Assembly: GCA_002308815.1 (NCBI GenBank)
Contig: DBVX01000045.1
Coordinates: forward strand, 427 to 10,820
DNA length: 10,394 bases
Reading direction: 5' to 3'
From: Bacteroidales bacterium UBA1253
GTDB lineage: Bacteria; Bacteroidota; Bacteroidia; Bacteroidales; Paludibacteraceae
Part shown: in pieces, positions 1 to 5,264 of the stretch
How positions within the stretch are numbered: position 1 is the stretch's first letter
Layout of the letters: each line of letters opens with the position of its first letter
Program-made: the position numbers and the translations under genes
The notes under the pieces: model-generated
Databases searched by the model: none
What the model was told of the DNA's origin: nothing
What the model saw: the letters and a program-made list of their open reading frames with translations, nothing else

Positions 1-582
1 GAGGATCCTTTTACATGGGCAAGCGGCATCAAAAGCCCTATCTATTGCGACAACCGTCTGACCCTGAGCGACGTTCAAGTGCGTGAGGACGTGGAGAACG
101 GACTGGCAGAACTAATCCGCACCCATTATCCCGAAGCGGAGATACTGATGGGCACCTCCACGGCGGGTATCGCCCACGCAGCCATCACCGCCACCATAAT
201 GAACCTGCCGATGGGGTATGTGCGTTCCGGCGCGAAGGACCACGGACGCGGCAACCAGATTGAGGGCAGACTGGAAAAAGCGCAGAAGACGGTGGTGGTG
301 GAAGACCTTATCTCCACGGCAGGCAGTTGCCTCGAAGTGGTGGATGTGCTGCGCGAGGCGGGAGCGGAGGTCTTGGGTATCGTGAGCATCTTCACCTACG
401 GTATGCGCAAAGCCGCTGACCGCCTTGCCGCCGCCAATGTGGTGAATCATAGCCTGTGCAACCTCGACGCGCTCATTGACGTTGCCGTGGAGGAAAAGTA
501 CATCCGTCCCGGGGACAAGGAGCGGCTGCTGCGTTTCCGCAATAACCCGCAGGACGAGAGCTGGCTCATAAATCACAAATAA
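1..582 (+). CDS. pyrE: orotate phosphoribosyltransferase, 5' end outside window
   Basis: OPRT joins orotate to PRPP to give orotidine 5'-monophosphate in de novo UMP synthesis (cytosolic, homodimeric in the family). The frame is open from base 1, so the start lies upstream. Compared with family members, about 20 N-terminal residues are missing. The visible 193 residues begin with the family signature PFTWASGIKSPIYCDNR (residues 3-19). The catalytic loop AKDHGRGNQIEG lies at about 78-89, and the PRPP-binding motif VVVEDLISTAGS at 98-109. A GTG at 79 is internal and is not the start, because the conserved signature lies upstream of it. The stop is TAA at 580-582. The next gene begins 14 nt later, so co-transcription is possible. 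Another pyrimidine gene, pyrB, lies 2 kb downstream in the same orientation. Confidence 0.95.
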   Translation, partial: EDPFTWASGIKSPIYCDNRLTLSDVQVREDVENGLAELIRTHYPEAEILMGTSTAGIAHAAITATIMNLPMGYVRSGAKDHGRGNQIEGRLEKAQKTVVVEDLISTAGSCLEVVDVLREAGAEVLGIVSIFTYGMRKAADRLAAANVVNHSLCNLDALIDVAVEEKYIRPGDKERLLRFRNNPQDESWLINHK

Positions 583-596
583 TCAATAACAGCACT

Positions 597-1586
597 ATGA
601 AAAAGATTCTATTGGCAGTCATAACCGTAATCATGACGATTGGCGCGGCGAGCGCGCAGCAGAAGATGCACGTGTGGCTGAAAGACGGCTCACACGTAAC
701 GTATATGGTAGAGTTCGTGGACAGTTTGACTTTCCACTCCCCGACCTATACGTTGGCTGTTGCCATCGAAGGCGAAGGAACGGTGATGGGTGCGGGTGAC
801 TACCAGATGGATGCGGTAGCGACCCTGACAGCGACGGCGGCAAGCGGGTATGTGTTCTCGCGGTGGTCGGACGGCAACACGGACAACCCTCGCACGATTA
901 CAATATGTCAGAATGTGAAGCTGACTGCTGTCTTTACAGAGACTGGGAGCATTGGTGGAATAGACGAAGTAATCGCCCGCTACAGTGATACCATCGTAAT
1001 GCGCACCCTGATGCCGGGTTACAAGACCTATACGGTTGCTATTGACAACGAGGTCAATGGATTTATTGCGAAAGACACCGTTTTTGTTGGCTGTATCGGC
1101 GAGACAACTCTCCATATCACAGCCGACCAAACCAACAAGAAAGATGTCAAACTGACCGTTGTTCCCCGTCTGCCTGAAGAGTTTATGTTCAAAGTCCCCA
1201 ATCTGGATTGGACGCGCAACCGCGCCGCTGTCATCAAAGAGCTGGGCGAGCCTGACAACCGCATCGACCTCAGCACCGACTCATGCTATGTCTATTACTC
1301 GAAAGATGCCGCCGAACCCTTCATTTACTACTATTTCAACGGTGATACCTTCGACAATCTGAACGAGATTCTGGTCAACATCTCCGAAACGGACAAGGAA
1401 CACGGCGAAGTACTCAAGCTTTTCATCGCCGAGCGTTATCCGTTCTTTGGCAAAGGCGATATGGGCGGCACTCCCGTCTGGGTATATCGCAATGCGGCGA
1501 ACAGCAAAGATGCCGACACACAGGTGCTTTACTATGTGAAGAAAGGTTGGAACGCGTCGTTCACTCCCTATTCCTACGGTAAGTAA
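597..1586 (+). CDS. secreted protein with InlB-type repeat and unknown C-terminal domain
   Basis: This is a 329-residue exported protein of unknown function. Residues 1-20 form a signal peptide ending ASA before QQ. There is no lipobox cysteine at the cleavage site, so signal peptidase I cleavage is likely. Residues about 24-47 carry the Bacteroidales motif HVWLKDGSHVTYMVEFVDSL, whose VDSLTF part is common at the N-terminus of secreted proteins of this order. Residues about 50-114 resemble a divergent InlB B-repeat, with ATLTATAASGYVFSRWSDG as the hallmark. About 118-195 is rich in T, V and I and could be a beta-sandwich. The C-terminal part (about 197-329), starting VPNLDWTRNRAAVIKELGEP, resembles compact domains at the end of other Bacteroidetes exported proteins, but I cannot name it. 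The gene sits 14 nt after pyrE with no visible terminator between, so it may be read from the pyrE transcript. The InlB-like repeat suggests surface or extracellular adhesion, which is inference. Confidence 0.8.
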   Translation: MKKILLAVITVIMTIGAASAQQKMHVWLKDGSHVTYMVEFVDSLTFHSPTYTLAVAIEGEGTVMGAGDYQMDAVATLTATAASGYVFSRWSDGNTDNPRTITICQNVKLTAVFTETGSIGGIDEVIARYSDTIVMRTLMPGYKTYTVAIDNEVNGFIAKDTVFVGCIGETTLHITADQTNKKDVKLTVVPRLPEEFMFKVPNLDWTRNRAAVIKELGEPDNRIDLSTDSCYVYYSKDAAEPFIYYYFNGDTFDNLNEILVNISETDKEHGEVLKLFIAERYPFFGKGDMGGTPVWVYRNAANSKDADTQVLYYVKKGWNASFTPYSYGK

Positions 1587-1603
1587 AATGTGTCCGGTAT
1601 GAA

Positions 1604-1790
1604 TTGATTCCATTAAAATTGAGAGGGCGGGCTGTTCCATTGCGGGGCGGTCCGCTCGCTCTTTGCTCCGTGCTGACGTGCGGAGAACTTGACAAAGACC
1701 GCGTCTCACGCGGGAAAACAGGCGAAAGGGATGTCCCAGGAAAAAAATGCAACTATACTTTTTGTAAGTCTGACAAGGAATCTGTTAAAT
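1604..1790 (+). other. gene-free block with small hairpins
   Basis: No convincing gene lies between the stop at 1586 and the antitoxin start at 1933. The left part (about 1621-1740) is GC-rich. It can form several short hairpins: CTCCG/CGGAG (1666-1670 with 1681-1685) and CCGCG/CGCGG (1699-1703 with 1709-1713). A GGGATGTCCC palindrome lies at about 1729-1738. None is followed by a T-run, so none is a clear intrinsic terminator. The block then changes abruptly to A/T-rich sequence. A plus-strand frame stays open from 1604 to 1801 (65 codons), but its composition is unlike a known protein and it runs into the repeat region. The block could be a structured RNA, a 3' untranslated region or part of an interspersed repeat. 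I cannot decide which. Confidence 0.35.
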
Positions 1791-1869
1791 TCTTGTTTTA
1801 GTGCAAATCTAATCCATCAAAAATCTTGTTTTGGTGCATAATGCAGAATAAAAAAATCTTGTTTTGGTG
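1791..1869 (+). repeat. three direct repeats at exact 33-nt spacing
   Basis: The 13-mer TCTTGTTTTGGTG occurs at 1824-1836 and 1857-1869. A one-mismatch copy (TCTTGTTTTAGTG) lies at 1791-1803. The starts are exactly 33 nt apart, about three helical turns, so the copies face the same side of the DNA. All three are preceded by A/T runs. A small inverted repeat, TGCAT-A-ATGCA, overlaps the second copy at 1835-1845. The array ends 32 nt before the -7 box of the antitoxin gene. Its position suggests an operator array for the toxin-antitoxin operon, but the binding protein is unknown. The copies are too short and too few for a CRISPR. Confidence 0.75.
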
Positions 1870-1901
1870 AAAAAGACTTTTCATAATCCATTTGATATTA
1901 T

Positions 1902-1909
1902 TATCTTTG
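1902..1909 (+). promoter_or_regulatory. Bacteroidetes -7 promoter box (TATCTTTG)
   Basis: TATCTTTG matches the Bacteroidetes primary sigma -7 consensus TAnnTTTG. It lies 23 nt before the ATG at 1933, so the transcript would have a short leader. The -33 region (around 1878-1881, CTTTTC) is only a weak match to TTTG. The box also rules out the upstream in-frame GTG at 1864 as the antitoxin start. Confidence 0.6.
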
Positions 1910-1932
1910 CGGCGGAAAAAACAGTTACCACC

Positions 1933-2151
1933 ATGCAGACAGCAACTTTGAATCCGACACAGCGTTATTTGTTGCACTTGTTTTCTTTTGACTATTCCGA
2001 AGAAAACAAAACGGATATGCAACAGGTTATAACCGGTTATTATTATGACAAGGTGAGAAAGCGTGCGGGTGAACTATGGAACAGTCTGGATTTGAACCAG
2101 TCCAAATTGGATGAGATGAGCAGTATTCACGAGCGGTTGCCATATCAATGA
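1933..2151 (+). CDS. putative antitoxin of a PIN-domain toxin-antitoxin pair
   Basis: This 72-residue protein has no signal peptide or membrane segment. It starts MQTATLNPTQRYLLHLFSF. Bacteroidetes small proteins that precede PIN-family toxin genes share this pattern: a 'TLNPxQxxLLxLFSF' opening, then a charged helical stretch and a YY..K region (here ITGYYYDKVRKRAGELW). In that family the protein is thought to neutralise the toxin and to repress the operon. The ATG at 1933 is chosen because it follows the TATCTTTG box at 1902-1909. The reading frame stays open upstream to a GTG at 1864, but that would place the promoter inside the gene. The stop overlaps the next start as ATGA (2148-2151), which indicates translational coupling. 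The gene looks intact although its toxin partner is not. Confidence 0.7.
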   Translation: MQTATLNPTQRYLLHLFSFDYSEENKTDMQQVITGYYYDKVRKRAGELWNSLDLNQSKLDEMSSIHERLPYQ

Positions 2152-2431
2152 AAATTGTTCTTGACACCAACTGCCTGCTACAGATTATCTTCCCGCAGTC
2201 CTATCACAAGGAAGTGTTGGAGGCATTAGTTGCCGGTCGGTATTCCGTTTGTGTTACGAACGAGATTCTGTTTGAATACAAGGAGATTATTGCCAAACGT
2301 ACGGGAGATGCTTCGTTTGCCGATAGTGTTATCGCGTTATTGCTCTCCCTGCCCGCTACCGAACTTATAGCACCGTACAAGTGGATGTGTGCAGCCTCAC
2401 CGAGTTTCTCCGGATAGTCCGTACGCTCTGA
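2148..2431 (+). pseudogene. PIN-family toxin, internal deletion with frameshift
   Basis: The first 79 residues (MKIVLDTNCLLQIIF at the start, VTNEILFEYKEII at about 37-49, ELIAPYKW at 72-79) match the N-terminal half of PIN-domain toxin components common in Bacteroidetes. These are RNases that use a cluster of acidic residues. D6 and the E of FEY (E43) are present. The frame then continues MCAASPSFSG and stops at 2415-2417. In the +1 frame, 2381-2431 reads VDVCSLTEFLRIVRTL and stop, which fits the family's C-terminus (pattern V.V.s..EFL). The middle of the family, with its DPDDNKF acidic motif and IVT.D.HF, is missing. I infer a deletion of roughly 45-55 codons, not a multiple of three, with its junction near 2379-2386. 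AAGTG at the junction may be the remnant of a short direct repeat. The product should be catalytically dead. A sequencing error alone would not explain the missing middle. Confidence 0.75.
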
Positions 2432-2459
2432 CGGCAGTCTGTCCAATCGTTGTTTTTAT

Positions 2460-2486
2460 GGTACACAGGCTGAATGCCTGTGTGCC
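2460..2486. repeat. strong hairpin, REP-like palindrome
   Basis: ACACAGGC (2463-2470) pairs perfectly with GCCTGTGT (2476-2483) around the loop TGAAT. One T/G wobble (2462 with 2484) and a GG/CC pair (2460-2461 with 2485-2486) extend it to an 11-bp stem. No T-run follows on the plus strand, so it is not a canonical intrinsic terminator. It could still stop or stabilise transcripts between the toxin-antitoxin remnant and pyrB, or be a dispersed palindromic repeat. Confidence 0.6.
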
Positions 2487-2496
2487 ACGGCAACAC

Positions 2497-2531
2497 CAAT
2501 TGTCAATTATTCATTATCAATTATCAATTGA
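2497..2531 (+). repeat. five tandem heptamers just before pyrB
   Basis: CAATTGT, CAATTAT, TCATTAT, CAATTAT and CAATTGA follow one another without gaps. They end 2 nt before the pyrB ATG at 2534. Translated, they give the spurious N-terminal residues [11 protein letters not shown] if an upstream start is used. Such CAATTAT-type heptamer runs recur near gene starts in Bacteroidales, as I recall without a search. The tract is extremely A/T-rich and unstructured, so it could keep the pyrB translation start open. Copy-number change by slippage would be possible. Confidence 0.7.
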
Positions 2532-2533
2532 AT

Positions 2534-3586
2534 ATGCGTCATTTGATTGACCCCACAGACCTTACGATTGAGGAGGTTGACCTCCTGATGAACCGCGCGA
2601 TGGATATCATCGCGCATCCGGCTGATTATGCCGAGTCGTGCCACGGCAGGAAACTTGCCACGCTCTTCTACGAACCTAGCACGCGCACGCGCCTGAGCTT
2701 CACATCCGCCATGATGGGACTCGGCGGGCAGGTGCTCGGCTTCTCCGACGCCCGCAGCAGTTCGGTGAGCAAGGGCGAGACCGTGGCGGACACGGTGCGC
2801 GTGGTCAGCTGCTTCGCCGACATCATCGCCATGCGCCACTACAAGGAGGGCGCGCCGCGTGTGGCTGCCGACTACAGCCGTATTCCTGTCATCAACGCGG
2901 GCGACGGCGGACACAGCCATCCGACGCAGACATTGACTGACCTGCTCACCATCCGCCGCGAACTGGGACACTTCGACCGGCTGACCGTCGGTCTCTGCGG
3001 CGACCTCAAGTACGGCCGCACCGTCCACTCGCTCATCAAGGCGATGAACCGCTACGAGGGGACACGCTTCGTGCTTATCTCCCCGCAGGAGTTGCGGCTG
3101 CCCGACTATATGAAGCAGGAACTACGGGATAACTATACGGAGGTGAGTACGCTGGAAGAGGCGATGCCGCTGGTGGACGTGCTGTACATGACCCGCGTGC
3201 AGCAGGAGCGGTTCGCCGACCGGCAGGAATACGAGCGGCTCAAGGACTCGTTCATTCTGGACGAGGCGAAGATGGCACTCGCACGGAAAGATATGATCGT
3301 GCTGCACCCGCTGCCCCGCGTGAACGAGATAACCACGGGCGTGGACAACGACCCGCGCGCCGCCTATTTCCGGCAGGTGGAGAACGGCAAGTTCGTGCGT
3401 ATGGCACTCATTTACACCCTGCTGCAATGGAAGGACAGCGAAGCCGGGACAACCGTCAATGCGGGCTGCGGGGAAGGCAAATGCCCCAATGACCGCTGCA
3501 TCACCGCCACCGAACCCGTCCCGCACCGCGCTTACCACGACAAGGACGGCGTACTGCGATGCCGCTACTGCGACCACGCGATTTGA
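2534..3586 (+). CDS. pyrB: aspartate carbamoyltransferase with fused PyrI-type zinc ribbon
   Basis: This enzyme makes N-carbamoyl-L-aspartate from carbamoyl phosphate and aspartate, the committed step of pyrimidine synthesis. All catalytic landmarks of the family are visible: STRTR (49-53), the mobile-loop lysine in SSSVSKGET (K80), R101, HPTQ (129-132), R162 in KYGRT, R221 in MTRVQ and LHPLPR (257-262). The catalytic chain ends near residue 300 (LIYTLLQWK), the usual length. About 50 further residues follow, with CPNDRC (317-322), TEPV (326-329) and RCRYC (342-346). This matches the PyrI zinc domain (E. coli CPNSNC, AEPV, KCKYC) in order and in Cys-x4-Cys/Cys-x2-Cys spacing. The loop between the pairs is 20 residues instead of 23. 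The PyrI nucleotide-binding domain is missing, and no pyrI follows. The ATG at 2534 is chosen because upstream codons only translate the heptamer repeats. Catalysis is near certain; the role of the ribbon is inference. Confidence 0.95.
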   Translation: MRHLIDPTDLTIEEVDLLMNRAMDIIAHPADYAESCHGRKLATLFYEPSTRTRLSFTSAMMGLGGQVLGFSDARSSSVSKGETVADTVRVVSCFADIIAMRHYKEGAPRVAADYSRIPVINAGDGGHSHPTQTLTDLLTIRRELGHFDRLTVGLCGDLKYGRTVHSLIKAMNRYEGTRFVLISPQELRLPDYMKQELRDNYTEVSTLEEAMPLVDVLYMTRVQQERFADRQEYERLKDSFILDEAKMALARKDMIVLHPLPRVNEITTGVDNDPRAAYFRQVENGKFVRMALIYTLLQWKDSEAGTTVNAGCGEGKCPNDRCITATEPVPHRAYHDKDGVLRCRYCDHAI

Positions 3587-3627
3587 AGAAAAATCACGAG
3601 GATACTGTCAGATACGGATATTTGCAT

Positions 3628-3635
3628 TATCTTTG
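3628..3635 (+). promoter_or_regulatory. Bacteroidetes -7 promoter box before the S24/S26 operon
   Basis: TATCTTTG matches TAnnTTTG exactly and sits in the 70-nt gap after pyrB. It lies 21 nt before the GTG at 3657 and 60 nt before the ATG at 3696. No good TTTG -33 box is visible at the right distance, so the call rests on the -7 box and on position. It would drive the run of genes from 3657 to 9182. Confidence 0.5.
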
Positions 3636-3656
3636 CCGCCAAACCGATACTATACC

Positions 3657-4109
3657 GTGCCGCATATCATCGCCAACAACATACTGATTCCCGAGATGGA
3701 CAGCCTGCTCAAAGAAGGCAGGGAGATTCTGTTCACGCCTTCCGGTATCAGTATGCGTCCGTATATAGAGGGCGGAAAGGATACCGTGTTGCTCAAACGC
3801 AATGATCGGGTGAGGGTAGGGGACATCTGTCTGGCTCTCATCACCAGACCCCGCCAGCCCCAGCCGTCCTATGTGCTGCACCGTGTCATCCGCATTGACG
3901 GCGACCATATCGTTCTGATGGGCGACGGTAACCTGCAAGGCGAGGAGTTCTGCACACACAGGGAAATAATCGGTACGGTAACGCGCATCATCTCCCCGTG
4001 GGGCGGACGCAAACCCCTGACCCGCGGCAGACTGTGGCGGCTGTTGCTCCCGCAGCGCAGGTTCTGGCTCAAAGTCTATCGGCATACGGTTCTCAAATGG
4101 CTCTACTAA
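3657..4109 (+). CDS. S24/S26 family peptidase-like protein, soluble
   Basis: This 150-residue protein is of the S24/S26 (signal peptidase/LexA) fold. The nucleophile motif is SGISMRP (29-35), with S32 the expected catalytic serine. YVLHRVIRI (72-80) followed by GDGN (89-92) is the second conserved block. It has His (H75) where bacterial signal peptidase I has Lys, as in Sec11/SipW-type enzymes. No transmembrane segment precedes the serine, so the protein is probably cytosolic, unlike true signal peptidases. The C-terminus is basic and aromatic (RRFWLKVYRHTVLKWLY) and may touch the membrane. The GTG at 3657 is preferred because IANNILIPEMDSLL upstream of the ATG at 3696 matches the start of relatives, and it follows the -7 box closely. 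ATG 3696 is the alternative. In Bacteroidetes this gene commonly precedes PqqD-like and HprK-like genes, as here. The substrate is unknown. Confidence 0.75.
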   Translation: MPHIIANNILIPEMDSLLKEGREILFTPSGISMRPYIEGGKDTVLLKRNDRVRVGDICLALITRPRQPQPSYVLHRVIRIDGDHIVLMGDGNLQGEEFCTHREIIGTVTRIISPWGGRKPLTRGRLWRLLLPQRRFWLKVYRHTVLKWLY

Positions 4110-4121
4110 ATCACATTGAAT

Positions 4122-4391
4122 ATGAAAGCAAAACAAGGTTTCAAACTGCGTCCGTTGGGCGATGAGTACATCCTCGTGGGCGAAAGCATCGAACAAATCA
4201 ACTTCAACAAGATGATCACGCTTAACGAGACTGCCGCCTTCCTCTGGCAGAAAGTGGCGGACGGTGGGCCGTTTGATGCGGAAAAGATGGCAGCATGGCT
4301 CACGGAGGAGTATGATGTCACGCGCGAACAGGCACTTCAGGATTCACAAAAAACGATTGACACATGGCTGAACGCAGGTATTATCGAGTAG
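4122..4391 (+). CDS. PqqD family protein (RRE-like)
   Basis: This 89-residue protein has the PqqD fold, a small winged helix. In RiPP pathways such proteins (RiPP recognition elements) bind the leader of the precursor peptide and hand it to modifying enzymes. The hallmark is MITLNETAAFLW (31-42), preceded by a beta-rich N-terminus (GFKLRPLGDEYILVG) and followed by helices (MAAWLTEEYDV). The ATG at 4122 is chosen; an in-frame TTG two codons upstream (4116) is less likely. It starts 12 nt after the peptidase gene, and its last 28 nt overlap the next gene in another frame, so the three are tightly coupled. No radical SAM enzyme, cyclase or obvious precursor lies in the window. It is not PqqD of PQQ synthesis, since no other pqq genes are present. 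Confidence 0.8.
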   Translation: MKAKQGFKLRPLGDEYILVGESIEQINFNKMITLNETAAFLWQKVADGGPFDAEKMAAWLTEEYDVTREQALQDSQKTIDTWLNAGIIE

Positions 4392-5254
4392 CCGAACACC
4401 TCTTCTCCATCGAGGCGCCGGAGGAGATGTTAGCCCCCCTGACCAACTACGAGCCTTTCCGTGTATGGAACACGCCGTCCGAAGTGCAGTTCAGCCTTAC
4501 CATCGGCATCCCGCCTCTTGACACGGAAGAAAAAGAGCATGTATATACCGACACATCGGATGAGGAGATGCCCCGCATAGAGGTCTATCGCGTCAAACAG
4601 AACTGGCTGTTCTGTATAGCCATCAGCAGGGATGCTCCGGTTTGCAGCCGTATGCTGACCACCCCTGATTTCCGTCAGGCGTGGCTGGAGATTGACACGC
4701 CGCAGACCACATTCGCCATCAACAACGCCGCGATGCTGCTTTACGCCTTCTCCACGGCTCATCTTCAGACATTAGAGATGCACGCGGCTGTGGCTGTCCG
4801 GCAAGGCAAGGGATACCTCTTCCTCGGCAAGTCAGGCACGGGCAAATCCACGCACGCGCGGCAGTGGTTCAAAGCCTTTGACGACGCGTGGCTGCTCAAT
4901 GACGACAACCCTGTACTGCGCCTGTACGAACAGGACGGGAAGAGCCGCGTGGTGGTCTATGGCTCGCCGTGGAGCGGCAAGACACCCTGCTACAAGAACG
5001 TGAGCGTGGAGGTGGGGGCTATCGTCAAACTGGCGCAGGCTCCCCATAACGAGGCACGGAGGCTCAGGCTGCCCGAGGCATACGCCTATATGCTCTCTTC
5101 CGCAAGCGGACTCAAAGTGGTGCCGGAGGTGATGGACGCGCTCTATCTGACCATCTCGCGCATGATTCAGACCATTCCGCTCTACGCGTTGGAATGTCTG
5201 CCCGACACCGGTGCCGCAGAGGTATGCTGGAAAGCTGTTACAGAAACAAAATAA
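4364..5254 (+). CDS. HPr kinase-like P-loop protein
   Basis: This 296-residue protein resembles the kinase domain of HprK, which phosphorylates a serine of HPr. Related HprK-like enzymes occur in RiPP clusters, for example lasso-peptide kinases that phosphorylate the precursor's terminal serine. The Walker A loop is LGKSGTGKST (154-163; K161). WLLNDDNPVL (176-185) provides a Walker B-like acidic pair, and YGSPWSGK (199-206) is a third conserved block. The N-terminal about 140 residues are beta-rich and are typical of the Bacteroidetes 'serine kinase of the HPr protein' relatives, not of true HprK. Start ATG 4364 lies inside pqqD; RYYRVAEHLFSIEAP at the N-terminus agrees with relatives and supports the 28-nt overlap. 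No HPr is encoded here, so the substrate is open. A link to the PqqD and peptidase neighbours is likely from synteny. Confidence 0.8.
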   Translation: MAERRYYRVAEHLFSIEAPEEMLAPLTNYEPFRVWNTPSEVQFSLTIGIPPLDTEEKEHVYTDTSDEEMPRIEVYRVKQNWLFCIAISRDAPVCSRMLTTPDFRQAWLEIDTPQTTFAINNAAMLLYAFSTAHLQTLEMHAAVAVRQGKGYLFLGKSGTGKSTHARQWFKAFDDAWLLNDDNPVLRLYEQDGKSRVVVYGSPWSGKTPCYKNVSVEVGAIVKLAQAPHNEARRLRLPEAYAYMLSSASGLKVVPEVMDALYLTISRMIQTIPLYALECLPDTGAAEVCWKAVTETK

Positions 5255-5264
5255 TTCCGTCAAG

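Noticed and set aside
1791..1869. Possible CRISPR array
   Set aside because: Repeats are only 13 bp with 20-nt spacers and three copies, one imperfect, and no cas genes are present. An operator array fits better.
1864..1932. N-terminal extension of the antitoxin from GTG 1864
   Set aside because: The extension would contain the TATCTTTG -7 box, and homologues begin near the TLNP motif.
2460..2486. Intrinsic terminator
   Set aside because: The stem is strong, but no T-run follows on either strand, so I kept it only as a hairpin or repeat.
2507..3028. Minus-strand open frames within pyrB (also 3122-3577)
   Set aside because: They are antisense to a confidently assigned enzyme, with low-complexity A/R/V/H composition.
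4122..4391. PQQ biosynthesis gene pqqD
   Set aside because: No pqqA, B, C or E is present, and the neighbours are a peptidase and an HprK-like protein. Only family membership is supported.
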